From: Candidatus Pelagibacter sp.
GTDB lineage: Bacteria; Pseudomonadota; Alphaproteobacteria; Pelagibacterales; Pelagibacteraceae
Length of the DNA stretch: 64,000 bases
Assembly: GCA_028222445.1 (NCBI GenBank)
Contig: JAOISU010000002.1
Coordinates: 47,839-111,838 of the forward strand
Direction: 5' to 3'
In this document: piece after piece, positions 39,297 to 49,800 of the stretch
Layout: each line of letters starts with the position of its first letter
Numbering within the stretch: the stretch's first letter is position 1
Position numbers and translations under genes: made by a program
Notes under the pieces: model-generated
Database searches by the model: none
The model's input: the letters and a program-made list of their open reading frames with translations, nothing else
What the model was told of the DNA's origin: nothing

Positions 39297-42200
39297 ATGA
39301 GTGAAAAGCTACTTGTCCCAGATATTGGAGATTTTGAAAAAGTTGAAATTATAGAACTTTTAGTAAAAGTTGGAGATGAAATTAAAGTTAATGATCCAAT
39401 AATTACTATAGAGAGTGATAAATCTAGTGTTGAAATTCCAGCAACAGTTTCTGGAAAAGTAGAATTTTTAAATGTTAAAGTTGGTGACAAAGTATCAAAG
39501 GGAGATTTAATACTTAATATTAAATCTACAAATGATGCACCAGTTGAAAAGATTATACCTAAAGATACTGAAAGTATTATTAAAGAAGCGGAGTCTACTT
39601 TAGTGACTGAAAAAGAAAAAACGTTATCACCAGGGCCAATTAAAGAAAAAAAACAATCTTCAATTCAAGTTATTAGTGAAAATGATATCGATCCTTTAGA
39701 AACTCAAGATTGGATAGAATCTTTATCTGCCGTTGTTGAAAAAGATGGAAATCAAAGAGCTCATTTTTTAATTAAAGAATTAATCAATAAAGCATATCAA
39801 AAAGGGGCCAATATTCCTTACACTCAAAATACACCTTATATTAATACAATCCCACCTGAAGCTGAAAGTAAATCAAATGGTGATCAAAATATAGAGAGAA
39901 GAATAAGATCATTAATTAGATGGAATGCAGCTGCAATGGTTGTTAGAGCAAATAAAAAATTTCCAGAATTGGGAGGACATATAGGTACCTTCGCATCTGC
40001 AGCTACTTTATACGATGTTGGAATGAATCATTTTTGGAGAGCAAAAAATAATAAATTTGGTGGGGACTTAATATATTTTCAAGGCCATAGTGCACCTGGT
40101 ATGTATGCTAGAGCATTTTTGGAAGGTAGATTGAATGAAAAGCAGCTTGATCGCTTTAGGCAAGAAGTAAAGCCAGGTGGACTTTCATCATACCCACATC
40201 CCTGGTTGATGCCAAAATTTTGGCAGTTTCCAACTGTCTCAATGGGTCTAGGACCAATGCTTGCGATTTACCAAGCAAGATATATGAAATATCTAATTAA
40301 TCGGGGTTTAATTAAAGATGAAGGTAGAAAAGTTTGGGCATTTCTTGGTGATGGAGAAATGGACGAGCCCGAATCTTTAGGTGCTATAGGATTGGCAGCA
40401 AGGGAAAAACTAGACAACTTAATCTTTGTAGTAAACTGTAATCTTCAAAGATTAGATGGGCCAGTAAGAGGTAATGGAAAAATTATTCAAGAATTAGAGG
40501 GAAGTTTTAGGGGAGCTGGATGGAATGTAATAAAAGTAATCTGGGGCTCATATTGGGATTCTTTAATTGCTAATGATAAAACTGGTCACTTAGTTAAACT
40601 TATGAATGAAACTGTTGATGGTGAATATCAAGCAATGAAAGCTCGTGATGGTGCCTATGTTAGGAAAAAATTTTTTGGAAAATTTCCTGAAACTAAAGAA
40701 ATGGTTTCTAGTTTATCCGATAAAGATATTTGGAGACTTAATAGAGGAGGTCATGATCCACATAAAGTTTATGCAGCTTATGACAAAGCATCAAAAAATG
40801 TAGGTAGCCCAACAGTTATAATAGCGAAAACGATTAAAGGCTATGGAATGGGTAAAACAGGGGAAAGTGTTAACACTACTCACCAAACAAAGAAACTGGA
40901 TGTAGATGATTTACTATATTACAGAGATCGTTTTGATGTTCCTTTAACAGACGAACAGGTAAAAAATATTGAATACTACAAACCAGATGAGAAGTCTCTG
41001 GAGATTAAATACATCAAAGAGAGAAGACTAAGTCTTGGTGGATACCTTCCAGAAAGAACCAGTTATGCAAAACCGATTAAAGCACCTCCAAAAGATATTT
41101 TTGATTTTATGAAAGTGTCAACTGGTGAAAAAGAAATGTCGACAACCATGGCAATGGTAAGAATGTTCACAAATTTATTAAGAGACAAAAATGTTTCGCC
41201 AAGATTAGTTCCAATAATTCCTGATGAAGCACGTACATTTGGAATGGAAGGTTTTTTTCAAAAAATTGGGATATATGCTCATGAAGGTCAAAAATATGAA
41301 CCAGAAGATTCAGCTCAATTGAGTTCTTACCGAGAAGATAAAAGTGGTCAGGTATTAGAAGAGGGAATTAATGAGGCGGGTGCAATGTCTTCATGGATTG
41401 CAGCTGCTACAGCATATACAAATCATGATATTGAAATGATACCAATCTATATTTTTTATTCGATGTTTGGTTTTCAAAGAATAGGCGATCTTGCTTGGGC
41501 TGCTGGAGATAGTCAGGCTAGAGGATTTTTAATTGGGGCAACAGCAGGAAGAACAACCTTAGCAGGTGAAGGATTACAGCATCAAGATGGTCATAGTCAC
41601 TTAATAGCTTCAACAATACCAAATTGTGTAACATATGATCCAACATTTCATTATGAATTAGCAGTAATTTTTAGAGAAGGCCTAAGAAGAATGCATGAAA
41701 AAAATGAGAATGTTTTTTATTATATTACAACTATGAATGAGAATTATTCACATCCAGAAATGCCAAAAGATAAAAATTGTGAAGAGGGAATTCTTAAAGG
41801 AATGTATAAAATTAAAGAATTTACAAAATATAAAAAAACAAAAATACAACTTTTAGGCTCTGGTACAATTTTAAGAGAGATGATGATTGCTGCTGAAATT
41901 CTCCAAAATGAATACCAAATAGATAGTGAAATTTGGAGCGTTACTAGCTTTAATGAACTTAGAAAAGATGGAATGGAAGTTGAAAGATATAATCTTTTAA
42001 ATCCTGATAAAGAACAAAAAGTTTCATTTGTTGAAAAATGTCTAGGTAAAAGTGAGGGTCCCATTTTAGCTGCATCAGACTATATGCGAATGAATTCAGA
42101 TCAAATTAGACCTTACACAAATAAAAGCTTTTACTCATTAGGAACTGATGGATATGGCAGAAGTGATACTAGAAAAAATTTAAGAAAATTTTTTGAAGTA

Positions 42201-42332
42201 GATAAAGATCATATAGTTGCTTATGGGTTAAGTGTCTTAGCAAAAGAACAGTTAATTGCTTCAAAATATGCAAAAGAAGCTATAAAAAAATATAATATTG
42301 ATGGCAATAAGCCGATGCCAACAAAACTGTAA
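39297..42332 (+). CDS. aceE: Pyruvate dehydrogenase E1 (homodimeric type) with an N-terminal lipoyl domain
   Basis: Decarboxylates pyruvate with ThDP in the pyruvate dehydrogenase complex. Residues about 1-80 are an extra lipoyl domain: LLVPDIGDFEKVEIIELLVK with Lys42 in TIESDKSSVEIP, which is very close in sequence to the lipoyl domain of the following AceF. A flexible linker (to about residue 135) leads to the E. coli-type E1 (LETQDWIESLSAVVEKDG), with GHIGTFASAATLYDVG, the ThDP motif FLGDGEMDEPESLGA and the C-terminal SFYSLGTDGYGRSDTR. At 1011 aa it is over 100 aa longer than E. coli AceE because of this fusion. aceF follows after 1 nt; there is no lpd gene beside it. Confidence 0.95.
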   Translation: MSEKLLVPDIGDFEKVEIIELLVKVGDEIKVNDPIITIESDKSSVEIPATVSGKVEFLNVKVGDKVSKGDLILNIKSTNDAPVEKIIPKDTESIIKEAESTLVTEKEKTLSPGPIKEKKQSSIQVISENDIDPLETQDWIESLSAVVEKDGNQRAHFLIKELINKAYQKGANIPYTQNTPYINTIPPEAESKSNGDQNIERRIRSLIRWNAAAMVVRANKKFPELGGHIGTFASAATLYDVGMNHFWRAKNNKFGGDLIYFQGHSAPGMYARAFLEGRLNEKQLDRFRQEVKPGGLSSYPHPWLMPKFWQFPTVSMGLGPMLAIYQARYMKYLINRGLIKDEGRKVWAFLGDGEMDEPESLGAIGLAAREKLDNLIFVVNCNLQRLDGPVRGNGKIIQELEGSFRGAGWNVIKVIWGSYWDSLIANDKTGHLVKLMNETVDGEYQAMKARDGAYVRKKFFGKFPETKEMVSSLSDKDIWRLNRGGHDPHKVYAAYDKASKNVGSPTVIIAKTIKGYGMGKTGESVNTTHQTKKLDVDDLLYYRDRFDVPLTDEQVKNIEYYKPDEKSLEIKYIKERRLSLGGYLPERTSYAKPIKAPPKDIFDFMKVSTGEKEMSTTMAMVRMFTNLLRDKNVSPRLVPIIPDEARTFGMEGFFQKIGIYAHEGQKYEPEDSAQLSSYREDKSGQVLEEGINEAGAMSSWIAAATAYTNHDIEMIPIYIFYSMFGFQRIGDLAWAAGDSQARGFLIGATAGRTTLAGEGLQHQDGHSHLIASTIPNCVTYDPTFHYELAVIFREGLRRMHEKNENVFYYITTMNENYSHPEMPKDKNCEEGILKGMYKIKEFTKYKKTKIQLLGSGTILREMMIAAEILQNEYQIDSEIWSVTSFNELRKDGMEVERYNLLNPDKEQKVSFVEKCLGKSEGPILAASDYMRMNSDQIRPYTNKSFYSLGTDGYGRSDTRKNLRKFFEVDKDHIVAYGLSVLAKEQLIASKYAKEAIKKYNIDGNKPMPTKL

Positions 42333-42333
42333 G

Positions 42334-43605
42334 ATGACTGATAAAGAAATTAAAGTACCAAATATTGGCGAATTTAAAAATGTTGAGGTTATAGAGGTAT
42401 TAGTTTCAAACGGTCAGTCATTATCTAAAAATGACCCATTAATTACAATTGAAAGTGACAAATCTAGCGTTGAAATACCATCTTCTGTTGATGGTAAAAT
42501 TAAGTCAGTTAAAATTAAAGTAGGAGACAAAGTTTCAGAAGGTGATTTAATTTTAACTTTAGAAGAATCTAAAGAAGAAAAAAAGGTTGAAGAAAAGGAA
42601 GTTGTAAACAAAGAAGAACCTACTGTTAATCAAAAAGAAGAAAAAAAAGTTGAACAAATAAATCCAGCACATAATTTAATTAAGAATAATATTGGAGAAC
42701 TTTCCTCTGCAAGTCCGAAGGTTCGTAAATTTGCTAGAGAACTTGGTGTTAATATTAATGAAATAGCAGGTAGTGAGAGGCAAGGACGAGTTATAGAGAA
42801 TGATGTTAAAAATTTTATAGTAACTAAAGTTAATAGCGATCAGCTAAAAATTGAAACCCAGCCTAAAAAAATTGTAAACGAATTTTCCCATACTGATTTT
42901 GGTGAAGTTGAAATTAAAGTTATACCAAGAGTAAAAAAACTAGCTTCTACTTATTTAGTAAATTCTTGGACAACGATACCACATGTAACCAATCATGATG
43001 AAGTAGATATAACTGAGATGGAAGATTTTAGAGCTTCGCTTACAGATATGTATACTGGTGAAAGAAAAAAAATTACTCCATTAGCATTTATTGTAAAAGC
43101 TTTAGTGGCATCATTAAAGAAATTTCCTAGTTTTAACTCTTCAATTGATGATATTGAGAATGGAAAAATAACGATGAAAAAATACTTTCATGTTGGCATA
43201 GCAGTAGATACCATTCATGGCTTAATGGTTCCAAAGATTAGAAATGTAGATAATAAAAATATTTCTTTAATAAGTAACGAGTTAAAAACAGTTAGTGAAC
43301 AATGTAAAAATTTAAGAATAGATAAAAAAGAATTCTTTGGTGGTTCTATGACTATTACTAGCTTAGGAGGTATTGGAGGTTCATTCTTTACTCCAATAAT
43401 CAATTATCCTGAAGTTGCAATATTAGGTGTAGGTAAAGCACAAAAAAAACAAATTTTTATTGATGGTAAGTTTAAAACAAGAACAATGCTTCCTATTTCT
43501 TTGTCGTATGATCATAGAATAATTGATGGAGCAGAAGCAGCCAGGTTTAATAATGACCTTAAAGAAAATCTGGGTAAAAATTTTGCTTATAAGTTAGCCG
43601 TATAA
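42334..43605 (+). CDS. aceF: Pyruvate dehydrogenase E2, dihydrolipoamide acetyltransferase
   Basis: E2 core of the pyruvate dehydrogenase complex. I start it at ATG 42334 (MTDKEIKVPNIGEF), 1 nt after the aceE stop; the longer reading from 42298 lies inside aceE. One lipoyl domain with Lys43 in TIESDKSSVEIP is followed by a Glu/Lys-rich linker, the E1/E3-binding domain (ASPKVRKFARELGVNI) and the acyltransferase domain ending in [17 protein letters not shown]. It has only one lipoyl domain where E. coli AceF has three, which may be balanced by the one on AceE. Length 423 aa. Confidence 0.95.
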   Translation: MTDKEIKVPNIGEFKNVEVIEVLVSNGQSLSKNDPLITIESDKSSVEIPSSVDGKIKSVKIKVGDKVSEGDLILTLEESKEEKKVEEKEVVNKEEPTVNQKEEKKVEQINPAHNLIKNNIGELSSASPKVRKFARELGVNINEIAGSERQGRVIENDVKNFIVTKVNSDQLKIETQPKKIVNEFSHTDFGEVEIKVIPRVKKLASTYLVNSWTTIPHVTNHDEVDITEMEDFRASLTDMYTGERKKITPLAFIVKALVASLKKFPSFNSSIDDIENGKITMKKYFHVGIAVDTIHGLMVPKIRNVDNKNISLISNELKTVSEQCKNLRIDKKEFFGGSMTITSLGGIGGSFFTPIINYPEVAILGVGKAQKKQIFIDGKFKTRTMLPISLSYDHRIIDGAEAARFNNDLKENLGKNFAYKLAV

Positions 43606-43611
43606 ACCTTC

Positions 43612-44499
43612 ATGTCAAAAACAGCCTCATTATTTAGTGCATTACTTTGCACATTGATATGGGGAACAACTTTTATTGCCCAAGATACAGGAATGGACGA
43701 TATTGGTCCCTTTACATTTAATGCAGTTAGATTTTTTGTCGGATTTTTAGCAGTAACACCTTTAGCCTTTATTTTTGAAAGAAAAAATATTTCAAAATCT
43801 CTAAAAAAAGATAAAAAACAATTTATCAATTTAGCAGTATTAATAGGATTTTCATTATTTTTAGGTTCAGCTCTTCAACAAGTGGCATTGATGTATACTG
43901 ATGTAGCAAATGCTGCTTTTTTTACGATTTTTTATGTACCATTGGTCCCAGTTATAGTTTTTTTGATATACAAAAAACCAATTCATTGGAGCATATGGCC
44001 CTCAGTCATTCTTTGTGTAATAGGAGGATATTTATTAACTAATTTTTATAGTGCGACAGTCAGAATTGGTGACACATTAGTAATATTGGGTGCTTTTTTC
44101 TGGAGTACTCACATTATATTTACTGGAAAGATTATAGAAAATTATAATTTACCTTTAACGATTGGGGCAATACAAACTTTAATTGTTGCGTTTTTATCTT
44201 TAATTATAGGATTATATTTTGAAGATTTTATTTGGTCAAATATTTTAAAAGAAAAATTTCAAATTTTATATGCAGGTATTTTATCAGGTGGACTTGCATT
44301 TGTTTTGCAGATTTATGCACAAAAAAATATTTCTCCTGCACCATCTGCTATAATCTTTTCTCTTGAAGGTGTTTTTGCAACAATAGCTGCATGGATCTTA
44401 TTAGATCAAATTTTAGATATCAATAATCTTTTTGGATGTTTATTCATTTTATTTGGAGTTTTATTTTCACAACTAGCCCCAATAGTTAAAAAGAATTAA
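43612..44499 (+). CDS. DMT-superfamily (EamA) transporter
   Basis: Inner-membrane exporter or permease of the drug/metabolite superfamily with about ten membrane segments in two EamA repeats. The first repeat begins TASLFSALLCTLIWGTTFIA, and the second has GDTLVILGAFFWSTHIIFTG. The end motif SLEGVFATIAAWILLDQ is typical. The substrate cannot be inferred. It starts 6 nt after aceF and its stop overlaps the convergent uppP by 4 nt. Confidence 0.88.
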   Translation: MSKTASLFSALLCTLIWGTTFIAQDTGMDDIGPFTFNAVRFFVGFLAVTPLAFIFERKNISKSLKKDKKQFINLAVLIGFSLFLGSALQQVALMYTDVANAAFFTIFYVPLVPVIVFLIYKKPIHWSIWPSVILCVIGGYLLTNFYSATVRIGDTLVILGAFFWSTHIIFTGKIIENYNLPLTIGAIQTLIVAFLSLIIGLYFEDFIWSNILKEKFQILYAGILSGGLAFVLQIYAQKNISPAPSAIIFSLEGVFATIAAWILLDQILDINNLFGCLFILFGVLFSQLAPIVKKN

Positions 44500-45263
44500 T
44501 TATAAATTATTAAAAGTAAAATTATTCCAACTATAACTCTATAAATTATAAAAATATTTAAAGAAAATTTATTAATGTACTTTAAAAAAAACTTTACTGT
44601 AAAATAAGAAAATAAAAAAGACAATGTTATTGCTATAAAGACTAGATAATTAATTTCAAAACTTTGTCCAATGATATCTTTTAAATTTAAAACGCTTGCT
44701 CCAGCCAATGCGGGTATAGCTAGTAAAAAAGAAATTTTACTAGAATCAAATCTATTAAATCTTAAAAACCTTGAAGCTGTCATTGTAATTCCTGCTCTGC
44801 TAACTCCTGGAATTAATGCTAAAATTTGAAAACAACCAATATATAAAACTATTTTTAAATTAAGATTAGAAGAAATTTTTTTATCAAATTTACATTTATC
44901 AGCAAAATATAAAATAATTCCAAATATTAAAGTAGTCCAGGCAATTATTTTAATATCCCGTAAAAAATAAATTAGACCTGTTTTATACAAAACATAACCA
45001 ACTATTATTAGTGGCATAGACCCAAAAACTATTAATAATAATAATTTTTGATTATGTTTAATGTTAAATAATTCTTCTCTAAAAAAAAAGATAATTGCCA
45101 CTAGGGAACCAAGATGTAAACTTACATCTATTAGCAAAGAGCTCGATTTAAAATCATATAAAGTAGAAACAACAATTAAGTGTGCAGAAGAACTAATTGG
45201 CAAAAACTCTGATACACCTTGAATTAAAGATAAAATTAAAATTTCAATTAAATTTGTGAGCAT
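44496..45263 (-). CDS. uppP: Undecaprenyl-diphosphatase
   Basis: Membrane phosphatase (BacA) that recycles the lipid carrier for peptidoglycan and surface glycans. The two signature loops are present: LIQGVSEFLPISSSAHLIV near the N-terminus and LIPGVSRAGITMTASRFL in the middle. About eight hydrophobic segments are visible. Length 255 aa is normal. It is a single gene on this strand, with a 183-nt divergent region before gltD. Confidence 0.95.
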   Translation of the reverse strand: MLTNLIEILILSLIQGVSEFLPISSSAHLIVVSTLYDFKSSSLLIDVSLHLGSLVAIIFFFREELFNIKHNQKLLLLIVFGSMPLIIVGYVLYKTGLIYFLRDIKIIAWTTLIFGIILYFADKCKFDKKISSNLNLKIVLYIGCFQILALIPGVSRAGITMTASRFLRFNRFDSSKISFLLAIPALAGASVLNLKDIIGQSFEINYLVFIAITLSFLFSYFTVKFFLKYINKFSLNIFIIYRVIVGIILLLIIYN

Positions 45264-45446
45264 TAAAAGCTTCGTAGCTTAAATAATCTTTAAATAAAAC
45301 AATTCGATTTAAACATATTAGATATGCAAAAAGTATAATAAGCTTAGTAATCAAGGTATAATAAAAATTATAAGTCAGTATATATGACCTTATTTGTCTT
45401 TTTTAAAAGAAAATCCTAATATAATATACATTTTGGAATAAAAAAT
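45264..45446. promoter_or_regulatory. Divergent promoter region of uppP and gltD
   Basis: This is the longest gene-free gap in the window. It holds two copies of GTATAATAA at 45333-45341 and 45356-45364, 23 bp apart, each containing a perfect -10 box (TATAAT) towards gltD, but no good -35 at the right distance for either. An imperfect inverted repeat ATAAGTCA...TGACCTTAT follows. No riboswitch was recognised. Confidence 0.35.
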
Positions 45447-46886
45447 ATGTCAGATAAAATGCTAAAATTTATAGATATAGGTCAACAAACACCACCTAAA
45501 AGAGAAGTTGATAATAGAAAAAAAGATTTTAATGAAATTTATAAAGAATTTATAAATGAAAAAGCTAGTGAGCAATCAAGCAGGTGCTCTCAATGTGGAG
45601 TTCCATTTTGCCAAGTACATTGTCCATTAAGCAATAATATTCCAGATTGGTTAAAACTGACCGCAGAAGGAAGATTAAAAGAAGCATATGAACTATCACA
45701 AAGTACAAATAATATGCCAGAAGTTTGTGGAAGAATTTGCCCACAAGACAGACTATGTGAAGGAAACTGTGTAATTGAGCAATCAGGTCATGGCACTGTA
45801 ACTATTGGATCAATTGAAAAATATATAACAGATAATGCATGGGAGCAAGGATGGGTACATCCGATAAAGGTTAATAATGAAAAAAATCAAAGTGTCGGAA
45901 TTATAGGAGCAGGACCAGCTGGTTTAGCAGCGGCAGAGCAACTTCGTAAACTAGGCTATCAGATTACTGTATATGACAGATACGATAGGGCAGGTGGATT
46001 ATTGATTTATGGTATACCAAATTTTAAATTAGAAAAATTCGTAGTGGAAAGACGAACTAAATTATTAGAAGAAGGTGGAATTAATTTTATCCAAAATTTT
46101 GAAGTTGGTAAAGATGCAAGTTTAGATCAACTAAGAAAAAAACACGATGCATTATTAATTGCTACTGGTGTTTATAAAGCTCGTGAGATTGAATTACCAG
46201 GAAATGATTTAGGAAATATTTTTCCTGCAATGGAATTTTTAACAGCTTCAAATAAAAAAGGATTAGGTGATGAGGTAGAATTATTTGATAATGGAACTTT
46301 AAATGCTGAAGGAAAAGATGTTGTTGTAATTGGTGGAGGAGATACGGCAATGGACTGTGTAAGAACTTCGATTAGACAAAAAGCTAAATCTGTAAAATGT
46401 TTGTATAGAAGGGACAAAGAAAACATGCCTGGATCAGCTAGAGAGGTAGCTAATGCAGAGGAGGAAGGTGTTGAATTTGTTTGGCTATCAAGTCCAAAAG
46501 AATTTTTAGGTACAAATAAAGTTGAAGAATTAGTTGTAAATAAAATTAAACTTGGCGAAGCAGATGATAGCGGAAGAAGAAAGCCAGAAATACAAAAAGA
46601 TTCAAATTTTAATATTAAAGTAGATATTGTTATTAAGGCATTGGGGTTTGATCCAGAGGACTTACCCAAACTTTTTGGTTCAGATGATTTGCAAGTTACT
46701 AAATGGGGAACATTAAAAACTGATTTTGATACAATGGAAACTAGTTTACCAGGTGTTTTTGCTGCTGGAGATATAGTAAGAGGAGCTTCTCTTGTTGTAT
46801 GGGCAATTAAGGATGGAAGAGATGCTGCAGCATCCATAAAAAAATTTCTTGAAAACAAAGAAATCAAAAAAGAAATGGTTGCTTAG
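45447..46886 (+). CDS. gltD: Glutamate synthase (NADPH) small subunit
   Basis: FAD/NADPH subunit of GOGAT, which feeds electrons to GltB. The N-terminal ferredoxin-like domain has CSQCGVPFCQVHCPL and CGRICPQDRLCEGNC. The FAD site is GAGPAGLAAAEQLRKLG, and the NADPH site is VVIGGGDTAMDCVRT. The C-terminal GVFAAGDIVRGASLVVWAI is conserved. Length 479 aa is standard. gltD comes before gltB and its stop overlaps the gltB GTG start by one base. Confidence 0.97.
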   Translation: MSDKMLKFIDIGQQTPPKREVDNRKKDFNEIYKEFINEKASEQSSRCSQCGVPFCQVHCPLSNNIPDWLKLTAEGRLKEAYELSQSTNNMPEVCGRICPQDRLCEGNCVIEQSGHGTVTIGSIEKYITDNAWEQGWVHPIKVNNEKNQSVGIIGAGPAGLAAAEQLRKLGYQITVYDRYDRAGGLLIYGIPNFKLEKFVVERRTKLLEEGGINFIQNFEVGKDASLDQLRKKHDALLIATGVYKAREIELPGNDLGNIFPAMEFLTASNKKGLGDEVELFDNGTLNAEGKDVVVIGGGDTAMDCVRTSIRQKAKSVKCLYRRDKENMPGSAREVANAEEEGVEFVWLSSPKEFLGTNKVEELVVNKIKLGEADDSGRRKPEIQKDSNFNIKVDIVIKALGFDPEDLPKLFGSDDLQVTKWGTLKTDFDTMETSLPGVFAAGDIVRGASLVVWAIKDGRDAAASIKKFLENKEIKKEMVA

Positions 46887-49800
46887 TGAAAAATTATAAA
46901 AAAAACCTCAAAATACTTGAAGAAGGACATGTTTATTCAAAAGAGATGGAGCATGACGCTTGTGGAGTAGGTTTAATTGCTTCCACAGAAGGAAAAAAAT
47001 CAAGAAAAGTAGTTGAGTATGGAATTAATGCTTTAAAAGCTGTTTGGCATAGAGGTGCAGTAGATGCTGATGGCAAGACAGGAGATGGAGCTGGGATACA
47101 CATAGAAATTCCATCTGATTTTTTTGCTGAAAAAATTGAAATTACAGGCCACGATCATGATGGATCTGAAATTTGTGTTGGAATGATATTTTTACCAAGA
47201 AATAATTATGAAGCTCAAGAAAATTCAAGAACAGTCGTTGAAAGCGAATTAACAAAAAGTAACTTTAGTATCTACGGATGGAGACAAGTACCTGTAAATC
47301 CAAAAGTTCTAGGAGAAAAAGCAAATCTTACTAGGCCAGAAATTACGCAGGTTTTATTTAAACATAATGATAAAAATTTAACTGAAAAAGAATTAGAGAG
47401 AAAAATTTACGAAACTAGAAGAAAAATTGAAAAGGAAGCAATTAAAAATGCAATTAAAGATTTTTACATTTGCTCATTAAGCTCTAAATCAATTATCTAT
47501 AAAGGAATGTTTTTAGCAGAATCAATTGCAGACTTTTATGAAGATTTAAAAGATGAAAGATTTATTTCTAGATTTGCAATATTTCATCAAAGATTTTCTA
47601 CAAACACAGCACCAAGTTGGGATCTGGCTCAACCTTTTAGAGCAATAGCTCATAATGGTGAGATTAATACACTTAAAGGAAACTTCAATTGGATGAAAGT
47701 CCATGAGCAAGAAATGGATAGCCCATTATTTGATGATATAGAAAACTTAAAGCCTGTTATTCCACCAGGGTCATCAGACTCAGCCTCTCTTGATAGTGTA
47801 TTTGAATTATTAAATATTTCAGGTCAATCAGCACCGCTTGCAAAATTAATGTTAATTCCTGATGCTTGGTCTAAAAAAAGCAAAACACTTCCAAAGGATC
47901 ATTTACAATTATTTAACTTCTTAAATAGTACAATGGAGCCATGGGATGGACCTGCAGCAATTGCAGCAACAGACAATGAATGGGCCATAGTAGCTACCGA
48001 TAGAAATGGTTTACGGCCAATGAGATACACCATTACTAAAGATAGAATATTGTGTGCCGGGTCTGAAACAGGAATGGTTGAGATCGATGAGAAAAAAATA
48101 GTTAAAAAGGGTAGATTAGGACCTGGTGAAATAATTGGTGTTAGAATTGCTAAAGGTAAAGTATTTACCAATATAGAAATTAAAGATTATTTAGCTAAAG
48201 AATTTAAACATTTTAATAATCAAATTATTGATTTAGATAAAAAATTTCCAATTAAGAATGAAAAATCTATCTTTTCAGGAGACGAACTTAGAAAAAGACA
48301 GCATGCTTTTGGATATAGTTTAGAGGATTTAGAGCTTATTCTACACCCCATGGCCGAAGATGGCAAAGAGGCCATTGGTTCAATGGGTGATGATACACCT
48401 TTAGCGGTATTGTCTGATAGGTATAGACCTCTTTATCATTTTTTTAGACAAAATTTTAGTCAAGTAACAAATCCACCAATAGACTCTCTTAGAGAAAATA
48501 AAGTTATGAGTTTAAAAACTCGTTTTGGTAATCTTGGAAATATATTGGATTTTACTAACTTAATTAAAGAAAATATATATGTTTTAGACAGTCCTATTTT
48601 ATCTAATTCACAGTTAGATAAGTTTATAAATTTTTTTGGTCAAAATTCTAAAACCATCGACTGTACTTTTTCAAAAGATGAAAATCTAGATAGTGCCATT
48701 GAAAGAATTCAGAGGGAGTCTGAAATATCTGCTAGGCAGGGCCTAACTCAACTGGTGCTAAGTGATAAAAATATTTCAAGTGAAAGGTTGCCAATTCCAA
48801 TGCTTTTAAGCGTTGGAGCAGTTAATACACATCTTATTAAAAAAAAATTAAGAGGCTATGTGTCTATTAATGCTCAAACAGGAGAGGCTCTAGATACACA
48901 TTCATTTGCAACTCTTATAGGAGTAGGAGCTACCACAGTTAACCCATATCTAGCATTAGATAGTCTATACCAAAGATTTGAAAAAAAATTATTTGGTAAA
49001 TATGGATATGATGAATGCATAGAAAGATATGTGCAATCAGTAAATTATGGACTCTTGAAGATTATGTCAAAGATGGGAATTTCAGTTATCAGTTCTTATC
49101 GAGGGGGATGTAATTTTGAGACAGTTGGTTTAAGTAGGACAGTGGCATCAGCATATTTTCCTGGTGTTCTATCAAAAATTTCAGGCATAGGTTTAATTGG
49201 AATAGAAAAAAAATTAAGAACAATTCATAAAGAAGCTTTTGAAAGCACAGATTCTGTATTGCCTATTGGCGGCATATACAGATATAGAAAAAATGGTGAA
49301 GTGCATCAATATCAAGGAAAGCTAATACATTTATTACAAAGTGCTGTCTCATCTAATTCATATGAGGCATATAAAAAATATGCAGAAGGAATTTATAACC
49401 TACCACCTATTCATCTTAGAGATTTAATTGGTTTTAAAACTAAAAATTTAAAATCACCTATTCAAGTCTCAGAAGTTGAGCCAATTGAAAATATATTAAC
49501 TAGATTTGGAAGTGGGAGCATGTCTCACGGAGCATTATCAAAAGAGGCTCATGAAACTTTAGCTATAGGAATGAATAGAATTAAAGGCGCATCTTGTAGT
49601 GGAGAAGGCGGAGAAGATGAAAAAAGATTTGTAAAAATGCAAAATGGAGATAGTGCAAATTCAAGAGTGAAACAAATTGCATCAGCTAGATTTGGAGTAA
49701 CTTTAAAATATTTAAATAACTGTAATGAAATAGAAATTAAAATTGCACAAGGAGCAAAGCCTGGAGAGGGAGGACAATTACCTGGATTTAAAGTTACAAA

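Noticed and set aside
46172..46867. 231-aa minus-strand frame antisense to gltD
   Set aside because: Length is unusual but the sequence is Ser/Phe/Pro-rich with no domain, and gltD is intact and conserved on the other strand.
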